Below the pieces are notes generated by a model. The model was given only the letters and a program-made list of their open reading frames with translations, did no database searches and was not told the DNA's origin. From Apus apus (Eukaryota; Chordata; Aves; Apodiformes; Apodidae), in the NCBI RefSeq assembly GCF_020740795.1, contig NC_067301.1, forward strand, positions 2,790,001 to 2,854,000: a stretch of DNA of 64,000 nt, given 5' to 3'. The first letter of the stretch is position 1. Every line of letters begins with the position of its first letter. Both the position numbers and the translations under genes were made by a program. Positions 21,901 to 32,542 of this stretch are shown piece after piece.

Positions 21901-24900
21901 AGATCTACCTGGAAATGACTGAAGGGTGGATGCAAGAGGGACTAACCAGTCTCTCCCTCAAAGTGAGATCTCATTAAACACCTGTGGACCAATTAATCAA
22001 GGACACTGCTCACGGATGAGTTCCCAGGCTTCCATCTCTACCTTTGCACTATCCTTGCCTGGGGAGGCTTGTGTGGCTGGTCCAGCAGGCAGCCCGTGCT
22101 GCTCTGCAGCTTGGCTTGGAGGGTGTTGACAGCAGCTGGAATTTTAAGCAGGAAAATTCCTTGACCTTGGTTAGAGCAGCTTGGTTTGCAGATCCAAATC
22201 TCTTCTTCTGCAGAGAGAGAATGAGTCTGTCACAGTATTGTGTGTGGTGAGACACACTGGTGTGCCTGGCAGGAGGCTCTGAAAGCTGCTCACTTGAGCA
22301 GGGGTGTGTGTGCATCAACATGCATGTAGGTGTCAGTTATTACTGATGCTGTCTATACTTTTTATGACCAGTTTAGAGGACCACATAGCTGTTTGAATTG
22401 GTTGCCACCCTGATCAAGACAATTCACCTTTGCAAAGCTCAAAGAAGGCATTTCTGTCATCTTTTAAGTCCAGACGAAAAGATTCTGGGAAGAATTCTTT
22501 CATCTTCAGCAACCTGTGGGAGAACCAAACACAGGCTGAAGGCTCTATCCAACACATGCCTTCCTCTGGTACTTTCAGAAGTGATGGTTGCAAGGAGAAA
22601 CTTCAGAAATGGCTTTTTTTCACCCCCCCCTGCTTGTAGGCAGTTGTGTGTTTGGTGTATGTTTTGGCTGAGCTACCTCCTTCCACGAGCTTTCAGGGCA
22701 GTGAACCTTCAGACATCCTTCACAGGCTCAGTGTTTGGAAGACTAGTTGAGAGGTAACCAGGGTACAGGATTGCCATGTGGGGTTTTTTTTTGGCAGGTC
22801 AAATATATAGGAGCAGAAGTAGAAATAAGCTTCTATTGTATTTACAGGGTCTATGGCACAAGAAGTTGTGGCCTTTCCAGTAGGAAAGTGTACCCAGAAG
22901 AAGGGAATTACCATGATTGTTGTCTTTGGAGGACCTGGCACTCCTACAACTCCAGGGATAGAAAAAGAAGGAATTCTGTCTCTGCTGTAAGTTCTTCTGG
23001 GGGGGGAGAGGGGGGAAGTGATTTTTCTAGAAGATAAGGAAGAAAGAAAACCCCATATACTTTGTATCCTGTACTGTTTTGCAGCCAGAAGAAGCCAGTC
23101 CTGTGTTTGTGTGCTCTCAGTGTCAGGTCAAGGTTCAAAGAGGGGAGAGTTCTTACTTGGAATGAGGGCTCCTCCTGCTCCTTTTCATCGCCCGCTCTTG
23201 CTCTCTCAGGCAGCACAGGAGCCCTATCTTTGTGGTGAGGACTTCGTTGTTGGGAATCTGGTAGAGAAGCTGCTCACCTGTATGAGAGGGGGGAAAAAAA
23301 AAAGCTGGGATGGAGCAGCCTGAGAAATCACCACCAGGTTGGCACCAGAGCTGGCAGGAGGGGAAGGGCAGCTGCTGCACACAGGCTGGGAAGGGACAGA
23401 GAAGCTCCCTCTGCCCCAGGAGAGCCCACAGGGTGCTCAGGGCACAGCTCTTGACCAGCTCCCAGGAGCAGAAGAATTGCCCCAGGGGCTGTGCTGAGGG
23501 ACCTCTCTGCTTGTTGCACTGAGTCTGGGAGGGTGCCAGCCAGAGGGGTTGCTGTGGGAGGCCCTGCTTTTGTGCTTTTCTGGGGGGAAAGCTGGCTGAG
23601 CCCTGTGAAGTCAGGGTGCACTGGTGAGAAGAAGGGTGGGGAGCAATTTCAAAAGATGACTGCTCATACAGTGGAGTAGTTTGGCTTTTAGTGACTCTGC
23701 TCTCCCTAGAGAGAGCTGGGCCTGGGATGTGTGGGGTGACCTATCTTGAGCTGACCTTATTTCTGTACTTCATGTCACTGTACTTAGCTCATTTCAATAG
23801 TGTCTTTTCTCCCAAAGCTGTTTAGTTGTGTCTAAAACCCCTTTCTCTAATCACTGCAGCAGCTTTGATGTCTCCTCTGAGATGTGCCAAGAGGTCCAGG
23901 TTACCTGTTTCTCCTGCCCCCCAGGTGACCTCCTCTGCCCTGGAGTCACAAGTCCAGCATTCCCAAGTTTTTCCCACTCCCCTCTCCCACCCAAGGCCCA
24001 CAGGCACCTCTACCTTCTTTGAAATGGTAATAGGTGTCTCTGCTCTTGATTTCACACCATTTCAGTGCATAATCCTCTCTCCTGTTGTCATAGATACGCT
24101 GCCAGCCTCTGCTCTGGCAATAGATGCTCACACTGCACATGGAAAAGAAAACAGCAGAGTAGCCTGTTGTTTATGAACAAATACTTAGCTCAGACCCCTT
24201 GACCTCATCAGTTTAACTCTTCCAGCCTGATCTAACATGCCCACAAACCCCTGGGGTGGGGGATGAGGTGAGAAGTATTAATTAGAGTGTCTTGCTAACA
24301 GCCCTGCTGGTCTGGAGGGGTGGGGGGAATTGATTGAGGATGCAAAGAACCCTGTGATTCAGCAGCTCTAAAGAGAACATGTACCATTCCAGCAGGGGTT
24401 TTCCAATTAGGATGCAACTGGTACCCCTGGGATAGGAATGTTCAGGGTGGTGTCTCAATAAAAAGCCTCTCCACTGAGGAGTGTAGGGAGAGATGACAAG
24501 TAGCAATAGAACAAGTTGTTTGTGGGCAAAACTGTGGGAACATGGCAAGGAAAGTGCTGCTTGCAGCACAGATTCTGTGGTGCTTGCTGGTGTCAACACC
24601 TAGAGAAGAATGCCAGTATGCTGGAAAGAACCCAGGAAGGAAGGAATGGAACTTCCAATCTGACAATCTCCCTTGGGCAGAGCCCCCTTCTTCTTTTTCA
24701 CATCTAGCACAGGAGCAAAACTGTTGATCAACAGCACTGGTTCCTAGCTCAGTCCTAGGGTACATGGTGGAGCTGAGTGATTTCTGAACAGCCCCAACAG
24801 AGGAACTTTCATTCAACAAATGGAAGTATTTCATTGCTTTTCCAAAGATCTAGCAGTTTCCTACTTTACCACAGGTGGCCTTCCAGGAGATACTTTCCAT

Positions 24901-27900
24901 TGCAATTATTTTTAAATGGTCCCCCAGGTGTAGCACTCCAAAGAGACAGCAAACCAAAGCAAACCTGCTTGAGGCAAAGTATTTGAGGCAGGTGGGTCGT
25001 GGGTGATGTTGAATTGTTTCATACATGGTCACACTACTGTCCATACGAGTCTGCTGAGGGGAGTTACTCACAGCTCAGCCCCATTGGGTCCACTGATATA
25101 AAAATATGGTCCTGGTCCCACTGGTGCTTTTTGTATCTTTTCCTCTGGCTGTTTTTGCTGAGGACTTGCCTTCTTCTGTGTTCTCTTCTCACCAGACCTG
25201 ACTTGGTCAAGCTCCACGGCAGTAGCTGCAAAGTGGGAAATGGAGAAACTTCAGCTGATCTGGGATCTTCTCCATAAAAACCACCTCTGGAAAGGCAGCT
25301 GTTACAGAAGCAAATCCTGTAAGGTAAGGGACCACTGGTTTTATAGCCACCACTAGAGGCATTGTCCTAGATCCACTCAGAAATGATCGCTCATGTCACC
25401 TGGGAGCAGGTACCATGGTATAATAAGTGAGAATACAGAGGGAATAGAATAAATTATGTAGCAGAAGGGAACATTGCAATCAGTCTGTCAGTGCTAAATG
25501 GCATTCTCTTTCTTGGCAGGCCTCTGCTTCATGGGAGCTCCTCAGGCATCAGGTTGGATCTAGATGATCTGTAAGGTCCCTTCCAACACAAACCATTCTA
25601 TTCTTCTATGATCTTGGCTAGGTGGGGCTCAGTTCTGACCTAACATATGTAGGGTTAATACTTCCAGGGGCTGAGGAACTATGCCCCTGGCTTCTCTTCA
25701 ACTTGGCTCTGCACTACACTTTTGGGATCAATAAAGCCTGTCAAGACAAGAAAGAAATCCCCTGTGTCCTGGATCTGTTCCCACTGGGATGAGGTGGTAG
25801 CAAGGAAGGAGGGAGCAGATGCAAGCAGGTGACACAGCTGCAGTTACCTACCTTTTGGACCTTTCTTTTATCATTTTTTATAGTACATCCTGTGATCAGA
25901 GGAGTCAAAACTGCCCTCTCAGTGACAAAACTCTTGACTGAAGTGGAGCAAAGGCACTGGCCATTGTTCCCTCTCATTTTACAAGCACTTGTTTGATGTC
26001 TTGGTTGTGCTCCACCCATGAGCACAGGTGCAGTCCCCAGTGAACTGTGCCCACAGTTACTGGCTTTCCAGCAGGCTCACCCACCTGGGTCAGTTTGCTT
26101 GGGAATAAAGGAAGCAGACTGCAAACTTTGAGGCAGAAATTGCTCCATGTACTTGACACCAAAGGGTTCTACCAGTCAAAGCCTCGTTACAAACTGCAGC
26201 GTTCCCAGTGGACTGGTAATTACCAGCATTGCCTGGACTCCTGCCTTGAATTTCCTCCTTAGGTTAAACCCAAACCAAAAGCAGACACTAACCAACCAGC
26301 TGAAACAAGCCAGGGCAGCAGGATGCAGAGCACTGCCTCTGCAGTGTCCTGGAACTGAGCTTCTTCCATGCTGAATTCCCAGCTGCCTCTTACAGGTTTT
26401 GTGGAGCTGAGACTCTGCCTTCTCCCTGCTGGATGGTGGGACAGTTGCCCTGGGAAGGAGTCCCCAGCCTGGAGCAGTGCCTGGCCCTTTTATCACGACC
26501 TGCCTTGCTTGAATTGCTAAGAAATTAACCCATTTTAAGCATTTATCCTGAGCCACGGGCACATGAGATGCCCTGCAATGACTGGAGTGCTGGTAGGGAT
26601 TCTGTTAGTCTGAACATGGGCTTGGCTCTCCCTCTCATCTTTGTTATTAGACCAAGGGGGGGGGAGACTTTCATCTTCTTTTCTGTCTAATGATGGAATC
26701 TCTCAGTATTAAAGATGCATTTCCTTGTATTGAATCTTTTGAGGTGTTATTTAAGTCCCCTTAGTCTTGATTTGTTTGTGTGTTTGGATCCTTAGGTGGC
26801 TAATCATTCAAGAGGTAAGGAGAGGCAGGGAGGGAGGGGGTTATTCCCACTGCCTGACTGCATAAATCTCAAGCCAGGGCTTTTTCCCTTCTTTATCAGA
26901 GCTGGGATGAGGTGCTTGCTGGGACTGGAGCTCTTAGGATGGAGCAGGCAGAGTGGCTTGTCTTGCAGACCCCAGCAGAAGCAGGTATTTCACAGGCTGA
27001 GTCTGTCCTCTGAGCTCAGCTCAGTTGTCCTGTGAAGGAGCCTCTCTCTGTCCAAAAAGTGCTGGTGGTGGGGACAGAGGGGACAGAGCCCCATGGCAAA
27101 ACTGCCTCCTAGCTCCCCACACAAACCAGCAGCATGAAACAGGATGGTTCCCTTCCAGAGAGCCCACCCAGATGTTGTCTTCACACCGGGTGCAGCCAGT
27201 AAATGACATTTAGAGACAATTTAGAATTCAGCTCGTTCATTTCTTGGGGAACTGTGTGGTGGCAGGGCCTGGGTGAGAAGCTGCCAGCTCAGCTCAGCTC
27301 TGCTCACTGGCAGGGAGGTGCAGCCTGCTCTGTGTCACTTGCTCCCAAAAGAAAAGGGAAAAAGAAATTTAAAAAAAGGCAGAGCTTGGAACATAGAACT
27401 TCCTTTTCCCCTTTTCTGTGTGCAGGAAGGTTTAACAGAATAGCTGGCTAGTTCCTCTAGGAGCCAGAGTTTCAATCTAGCTGAGATTTTCCTTGAAGAA
27501 ACCTAAATGATCTGATCACCTTCCTAACTATCTCTGTGTTAAAAAGGTTTTCATTTTAAGCAGATAAAATACATTTATTATTTCTTTTTACTGCTGATGC
27601 CCAGAGCTGAGTTCAACAATGACTAGGTCAGAAAAAACGACACTGTTTGTGGGTGTTGTCAGGGGAAGATTTGGGGCATTTCAGCCTAATTTTCTCTCCA
27701 TTAAAAAAAAAAAAAGGCTTATTTTTGGAGGAACTGCTTCCTAGTGGCCAGCTGGTGTTTTTCTTCATGTTTTCAACACAACACCTAAAATGTAACTCTA
27801 AAGGGATCTTCATTCCACTAGATACTTGCCAGCCAATGTCAAGAATGTCTTGATCCTTGATAGCAAAATGGATGGGCTTGTGTTTTCACAGAGGTTAAAT

Positions 27901-28140
27901 GAAAATGGTGTAAATGATGTGCAACAGGCCTGTAGTTTTTGCCATAAATGTGTGGCCAGCAGGATGAGAAGATAAAACAGCCTTGATAACTGCCATCAAG
28001 TGAGAAGCTGGTCATAGGAGTGGGCACAAGGAATAGCTAAAAAGCAGGGCACTAGGCTCACCTCTGTCAGCTGGCTGCTGGTTACCTCCTTGCCTCATGG
28101 AACTGGTTTTCCTCCTCCTCTTGGTTGGCCCAAAGGCCAT
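12700..28140 (-). CDS. TTLL10: TTLL10, tubulin polyglycylase, eleven coding exons
   Basis: Exons in transcription order: 28140-28086, 25225-25072, 24132-24014, 23277-23157, 22513-22428, 22207-22042, 20345-20174, 18481-18341, 17560-17444, 13473-13380, 12998-12700. All borders are GT/AG and phases agree, totalling 1524 nt (507 residues plus stop). TTLL enzymes are ATP-grasp ligases that add amino acids to tubulin; TTLL10 elongates polyglycine side chains started by TTLL3 or TTLL8. Visible motifs: FYISGPNGAE near the N-terminus, the ATP-site stretch WICKP..NQGQGIFLL (183-199), KFDVRSYLL (246-254), GCDFLID (367-373) and LLEMNANPALHTN (380-392), where D369, E382 and N384 would bind magnesium. The FDKRLKGQ..LPL stretch after the core is TTLL10-specific as I recall the human protein. 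Human TTLL10 is longer (about 673 residues), mainly in both tails. Downstream of the miR-200 cluster on the same strand and convergent with TNFRSF18, as in human. Confidence 0.92.
13078..13096. repeat. (TG)n microsatellite
   Basis: Short GT/TG dinucleotide run in TTLL10 intron 10. Confidence 0.8.
13380..13473 (-). CDS. TTLL10: TTLL10 coding exon 10 (catalytic EMN motif)
   Basis: Opens after CATCTTTCCTAG and ends GCCTTG|GTAGG (- strand). Encodes residues 378-408, VWLLEMNANPALHTNC and onward. E382 and N384 are the conserved magnesium ligands of the family. Confidence 0.95.
16927..17001 (+). mobile_element. CR1 LINE 3' end
   Basis: Reads GGTGTCC, GGAACTAGATGATCTTTAAG and GTCCCTTCCAACCCAAACCA in CR1 sense orientation, ending in a CATTCTGTGGTTCT terminal repeat. 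In TTLL10 intron 9, antisense to the gene. Confidence 0.88.
17444..17560 (-). CDS. TTLL10: TTLL10 coding exon 9
   Basis: Opens after TTCTGTTTCAG and ends CTTCAAG|GTATG (- strand); exactly 39 codons, phase 0 at both ends. Encodes KRMQQIMLQCFLAAK and LGYFDLIGCDFLIDENFK, near-identical to the mammalian equivalent. Confidence 0.96.
18341..18481 (-). CDS. TTLL10: TTLL10 coding exon 8
   Basis: Opens after CCCCCTCTCAG and ends TTTACT|GTGAGT (- strand); 47 codons, phase 0 at both ends. Encodes residues 292-338 with KNPLY, DETVWRMEHFNSYVN and GLPTDWVFT, matching the SPLY..K..TVWSMEHLN..I and DWVFTT stretches of human TTLL10. Confidence 0.94.
18968..19008. repeat. Short tandem duplication
   Basis: Two adjacent copies of TTTATCAATAATGGGGCA in TTLL10 intron 7. 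Confidence 0.75.
20174..20345 (-). CDS. TTLL10: TTLL10 coding exon 7
   Basis: Opens after TCCTTTGCCAG and ends AACCAG|GTAAGC (- strand). Encodes residues 235-291: YIHQPLLLEGKKFDVRSYLL, then the FAQGYVRLT stretch and a closing LTVHLTNQ. R250 of the FDVR motif belongs to the ATP-grasp active site. Confidence 0.97.
22042..22207 (-). CDS. TTLL10: TTLL10 coding exon 6 (ATP-binding stretch)
   Basis: Opens after TCTCTCTGCAG and ends GCAAAG|GTAGAG (- strand). Encodes residues 180-233, beginning EEIWICKPSCSNQGQGIFLL. K186 and the QGQGI loop are the expected nucleotide-binding elements. Confidence 0.95.
22428..22513 (-). CDS. TTLL10: TTLL10 coding exon 5
   Basis: Opens after GTTCTCCCACAG and ends GCAAAG|GTGAAT (- strand). 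Encodes KMKEFFPESFRLDLKDDRN, which matches the EFFPET.RLDLK.ER stretch of mammalian TTLL10. Its phase joins exon 4 directly. Confidence 0.92.
23157..23277 (-). CDS. TTLL10: TTLL10 coding exon 4
   Basis: Opens after CTCTCATACAG and ends TTCCAA|GTAAGA (- strand). Encodes residues 111-149, EQLLYQIPNNEVLTTKIGLL followed by a basic stretch (AMKRSRRSPHS). The human protein, as I remember it, has a longer linker after this point. Confidence 0.93.
24014..24132 (-). CDS. TTLL10: TTLL10 coding exon 3
   Basis: Opens after TTCCATGTGCAG and ends AAAGAAG|GTAGAG (- strand). Encodes residues 71-109 with YCQSRGWQRIYDNRREDY, ALKWCEIKSRD and YYHFKEG, closely matching mammalian TTLL10. Confidence 0.94.
25072..25225 (-). 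CDS. TTLL10: TTLL10 coding exon 2
   Basis: Opens after CCACTTTGCAG and ends GAGCT|GTGAGT (- strand). Encodes residues 20-69: a charged, lysine- and glutamine-rich linker, then GPGPYFYISGPNGAEL, matching GPFFFIGGANGAS of the human protein. Confidence 0.88.
25545..25612 (+). mobile_element. CR1 LINE 3' end
   Basis: CR1 sense orientation: GGTTGGATCTAGATGATCTG, GGTCCCTTCCAACACAAACC and the terminal CATTCTATTCTTCTATGATC. In TTLL10 intron 1. Confidence 0.88.
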
Positions 28141-28150
28141 CTCAGCTGCC
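28086..28150 (-). CDS. TTLL10: Probable TTLL10 first coding exon
   Basis: An AG acceptor (ATTCCTCTTGCAG, - strand) opens the exon at 28150, the ATG lies at 28140-28138 in a fair context (GAGATGG), and the donor is GGAG|GTAACC. The 18 complete codons (MAFGPTKRRRKTSSMRQG) end in phase 1, exactly what exon 2 requires. The upstream acceptor implies a further 5' untranslated exon, not located. The peptide itself is too short to confirm by homology. Confidence 0.5.
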
Positions 28151-28518
28151 CTGCAAGAGGAATGGTGATGGTCAGGCACTGCCAGAGCCAGGAGTCCCTG
28201 GGGGAAGTTTGCAAGGTGCATTTTTCTCTCTGTCATCTGCTGACTGTAGGTTCCATTTCCCACTGTCTTTCCCCATTCCTTCAGAGTCATGATTTTTGGC
28301 ACAGCTGTGTAGCTGGGAATACCCAGGCTCTGCTTCTTATCTTGTGGGTGGCCTCCAGTGACAAGCTTGGTGGTGACTGTGCTGATCTGAAGGCTTCTGG
28401 AGCTCATCTTCCTGCTCTTGCAGCTTCCTTGGGCACCCCATGTAGGGCCTGGGCATTTGCTGTCAGTGACTTTCCTGAGCCTGCTCCTCAGGGTGGAGAC
28501 TGGTCACCTTATAAAGGT

Positions 28519-28875
28519 TATTATCATCATAGAGTGGTGAAGCTTGGAAGGGACCTTCAAGATCATCAGGTCCCAACCTCCCTGCCATGGGCAGGGACAC
28601 CTCCCACCAGCCCAGGCTGCACAAGCCCCATCCAACCTGCCCTTCAACACCTCCAGGTAAGGGGCATCAACAACCTCCCTGGGCAACCTGTTCCAGCACC
28701 TTCCTACCCTCATGGGGAAGAATTTCCTCCTGATGTCCGACCTCAATCTCCCCTCCTTCAGTTTAAAACCATCACCCCTTGTCCCATCCCTCCCTGCCCT
28801 TGTCCCAAGCCCCTCCCCAGCTTTCCTGGAGCCCCTTCAGGCACTGGAAGCTGCTCTAAGCTCTCCCTGGAGCCA
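28519..28875 (-). mobile_element. CR1 LINE fragment
   Basis: Starts with ATCATAGAGTGGTGAAGC and GGAAGGGACCTTCAAGATC on the + strand. It continues through CAGGGACACCTCCCACCAG and AAGAATTTCCTCCTGATG, ending near the TGGAAGCTGCTCTAAGCTCT segment. The - strand frame MRSDIRRKFFPMRVGRCWNR (about 28687-28746) is a CR1 reverse-transcriptase remnant. About 370 bp upstream of the TTLL10 first coding exon. Confidence 0.92.
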
Positions 28876-29329
28876 TGTTTGGGCCTGGAAAATTCACTTC
28901 AAATATCCCACTAGGGATGCAAAGAGCAGTGGGGTCACTAGAGGACACAAAATGGCTCCAGCAAATCACCCTGTCCCAAACTGCAGGGAGACCAGAGAGC
29001 CACCCTGTCCAACCACCACGTCCAGCCCCACCTTCCAGGGGCCAGATCTTCAGCTCACGGCAAGGAAGGGGAACTCTAACCTTGGCTGGGCAGCTTCTAA
29101 ACACCAGAGCTTTGAGCTTGCTCTTGCCTTCAGCTCGGAGAACTTGCTCTTGACTCCCAGCCAGGCCATGAAGAGCTTCTGCAGCAGCTTCCAGTGCTGG
29201 AGCAGGTTTTGGGGGGGGGTTCCCAGCAGCAGGAGCAGGGGCTGAACCCCGGCCCGGCTGCTGGAGAAGGGCGGGTGCTGAGGTGAGGGTGCTGTCAACA
29301 CCATCCCTTAGCAACGGCTGCCAGGCTGC

Positions 29330-30147
29330 TGCTGGGAGGCAGGGAATGCTGCTGGGAATGGTGCAGGGAATGGTGCAGGGAATGGTGCTGGGAATGCTGC
29401 TGGGAATGGTGCTGGGAATGCTGCTGGGAATGGTGCAGGGGGCTCTGCTGGGAATGGTGCAGGGAATGGTGCAGGGAATGGTGCAGGGAATGCTGCTGGG
29501 AATGGTGCTGGGAATGGTGCTGGGAATGGTGCAGGGGGCTCTGCTGGGAATGGTGCAGGGAATGCTGCTGGGAATGGTGCAGGGAATGCTGCTGGGAATG
29601 GTGCAGGCTCTGCTGGGAATGGTGCAGGCTCTGCTGGGAATTCTGCTGGGAATTCTGCTGGGAATGCTGCTGGGAATTCTGCTGGGAATGCTGCTGGGAA
29701 TGCTGCTGGGAATGGTGCAGGGAATGCTGCTGGGAATGGTGCAGGCTCTGCTGGGAATGGTGCTGCTGGGAATGGTGCAGGGAATTCTGCTGGGAATGCT
29801 GCTGGGAATTCTGCTGGGAATGGTGCAGGGAATTCTGCTGGGAATGGTGCAGGGAATGCTGCTGGGAATTCTGCTGGGAATGGAGCAGGGGGCTCTGCTG
29901 GGAATGGTGCAGGCTCTGCTGGGAATTCTGCTGGGAATGGTGCAGGGAATTCTGCTGGGAATGGTGCAGGAAATTCTGCTGGGAATGGTGCAGGGGGCTC
30001 TGCTGGGAATGGTGCAGGAAATTCTGCTGGGAATGGTGCAGGGGGCTCTGCTGGGAATGGTGCAGGCTCTGCTGGGAATTCTGCTGGGAATGGTGCAGGG
30101 GGCTCTGCTGGGAATGGTGCAGGGAATGCTGCTGGAATGGTGCTGGT
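29330..30147. repeat. Minisatellite, 12-bp unit, about 65 copies
   Basis: Tandem units of the form (G/C)TGC(T/A)GGGAAT(G/T), mixing GTGCAGGGAATG, GTGCTGGGAATG, CTGCTGGGAATG and CTGCTGGGAATT, with interspersed GTGCAGGGGGCTCTGCTGGG variants. Because the unit is four codons long and lacks stops in several frames, it creates spurious open frames on both strands (up to 441 codons). No start context, splice pattern or homology supports a protein. Confidence 0.95.
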
Positions 30148-31439
30148 TTGGGCTGTTTCTCCAAAATGAATTTCCACCCAAGCGAGTCCATCCCTTCCCA
30201 TTTTCAGGACTAACTGAACCATTTGATGATTTCTGAAAGATCTGCCCCTCGCAGGAGCCTCCCCTCCCTCCCAGCTTGGCTGTTGCTGACCATTAATGAT
30301 CTGAGGGCAGTGAAAAGGGACGAAAACAATGGGACCTTGTGCTTTACAGGCAGCCACTCTGAGCTCCCAGACTGGCACTAAGAAAGGGTTTTGATGCTTA
30401 TGGAACCTCAGGTGGAAACAAAAAGACAGAAAGAGCCTTAAATTCCTCCCTCTACATAGTTTTTTCCTATCCTTCAGCTGCAGGAGCAAAAATTAAGGTG
30501 TTTTGGGGGGTGTTTTTTTTGTGACTCCAGCTGGATCTGCACAAAGTGTAGCTCATCTCCAGGCTCTGAATTTCCTCCCAGCCCATTCCCCACGTCCATT
30601 TCTTGGCCCACCCAGGGAACTCCAGCCCCGTGGAACCATGATGTGCTGAGATCTGCTGTGTGAGGAGGGAGATCCCCCTCCCAGGACACATTGAAACCAC
30701 AAGGGGAGTGAAAAATCCAGCCCTAAACTTAGTGTCTTCTTCTGGGGTAACTGCCTGAACCCAACGGAAAAGGATTTGGGGGGGAAGGAATGAGGGGGGA
30801 AAAAGGGATGGGGGGAAAAAAAAAAAAGGATGAGAAAAGTTGATGGAAGGTGGAATTTTGGCTTGGATTCAATCTCTCTCTGCCTTGGCCCAGCCTCCTC
30901 CACTGTGGCTGTGCCAAGGCAGTGTGAATACCCTGGCACTCCTCCCCGGCGGTCACCGTGACCTTCAGGAACGTTCTCCCCTGTTTTCCTGTGGGTGCAC
31001 AATGCTTGGGATGAGGCAGGGGCCAGCTGGGCTCCTGGCTTTACCTTCCCCTTCCCTGGATTAGGTCTCAGGGCCAAGCCCAGCCAGCCTGGTGTCTCTG
31101 GTCTCAGAAGGAGCAGCCCCTGGTGGTGTCGCAACCTGCAAAGACCTTCAGCAAACGTTCCAGCCCCTGGGAAATGTTGCCTCGTTGTTGGAGAAGGGGA
31201 GAGGCTGATGGTTGTGGAGCTCAAGGAGCCATTTCGTTCACCCCAGACCTGCATCTGGGCTGCTGCAGCTTTCCTCTGTGTACAGGGAAATGAGATGGTC
31301 CCTTAGCAAGTTACCAGAGAAGACTGAACCCTCCATCTGGCCTGTGCTTTGGGGCCGTCTCCTTTGCCCTTTTGGCCACCCCTTTTCCCAGCCTTTTTCT
31401 CTTGGGATCTGCAGGGCTCAGCAGGTAACTCAGAGGTCA
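30148..31439. other. Intergenic DNA
   Basis: No gene seen. Contains a G- and A-rich tract at about 30775-30830. The - strand open frame at 30553-31254 has no recognisable domain. Confidence 0.45.
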
Positions 31440-31510
31440 GTCATAGAATAGAATCACAGGATGGTGAAGGTTGGAAGGGACCTTGAAGATCATCATGTTC
31501 CAGCCTCCCC
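31440..31510 (-). mobile_element. CR1 LINE 3' end
   Basis: Reads TCATAGAATAGAATCACAGG then GGTTGGAAGGGACCTTGAAG on the + strand, the reverse complement of a CR1 terminus. Confidence 0.85.
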
Positions 31511-32478
31511 GACGAGCTGTTGGTTCTTTGGGTGGGAGGGGGAAGGGGCATCTCCCACCTTCTCCCCAGGTGCCTCTTGCCATGAAACCTGCATCAACAC
31601 AGGTGGCCTCTAAGAACTGAGTTCTGTCCAACTTGACCAAGAGGTTTAAGAGTCATTAGAGTAAGAAATGATACAGTGACCACATAATCCTTATTCTCTT
31701 GGAAAACCAGGCTCCAAAAGAGCCTGGGAAAGGATGTGTATGGCCAGCACAGGCAGAGACATTAAACTAGGTGTTGGATTCAGTGCTTCTGTCAGTGTTT
31801 CTGGGTCTTGATGTACAACCAGTATTTGAGTCTGTTTGGGAACCAGACAGTGGGGCCATTTCCTGCTGCATTTGGTCTGTTTCAGTGTTTAAAGTTGGGC
31901 TGTTCTGATGTGAAAGGCCTGTTTACAGTGAAGTCTTAGGGGATCTGGACCAAATAAAGTGTAACAAACTAGTCCCTAGACTACAAAATACATCAGGCTT
32001 TATGTAAGAAACACATTTCTGCTGTAGAGGATGCAATTATAAGGTTGTCATGTGTTGGTTTTTTTTTTTTCCAGGTTCTTGTGAGATCCAAGCTGTGAAA
32101 GTGAGGTGAGCTGAAGGAACAGGGATGTCACACCCCAACTCGTGCTGCAGGTAGAGGAGACAACAGGTCTCAGAGGGTCTGGGCTTTTCTCAGCTTTTGT
32201 AACCCCCTAATGGGCTGATTTCTCCAAGCTGCTGTGGAAGGAAGCAGTAAACAGGTGGGGGTGTTTCCTTGCTGAAGGAGACAATCTTCACTGAGGGAAT
32301 ACTCTGCTTTTGTGATGCTTCTCTCTAAAATAGATGCCACTTGAGGACAGAAAGCTGCTGTCTCAGTGGCTCCTGAGCAGCCTTAGCAGCTCCTGAGCAA
32401 CTATATTCCATCCAAAAGCCAAAAAACCAGTGCTCAGGGCACAGCCAGGGCTGGGCACAGGCTTCAGAGCAACCTGCT

Positions 32479-32542
32479 CTGGTGGGGGGTGGGACTGCAT
32501 GGTCTTTAAGGTCCCTTCCAACCCAAACCATCCCCTGATTCA
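32479..32542 (+). mobile_element. CR1 LINE 3' end
   Basis: GGGACTGCATGGTCTTTAAG, GTCCCTTCCAACCCAAACCA and TCCCCTGATTCA: a short CR1 tail in sense orientation. Confidence 0.85.

Noticed and set aside
22855-22992. 45-codon + strand frame starting MAQEVVAFP inside TTLL10 intron 4
   Set aside because: Length within chance expectation, no family recognised despite a faint FGGPG motif; antisense to the gene.
28856-30489. Very long open frames on both strands (298 to 441 codons)
   Set aside because: They are produced by the 12-bp minisatellite, whose unit is a multiple of three with no stop codon in several frames. The translations are pure low-complexity repeats.
30553-31254. 233-codon - strand frame
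   Set aside because: Low-complexity proline/serine/phenylalanine composition over an A- and G-rich tract, no domain.
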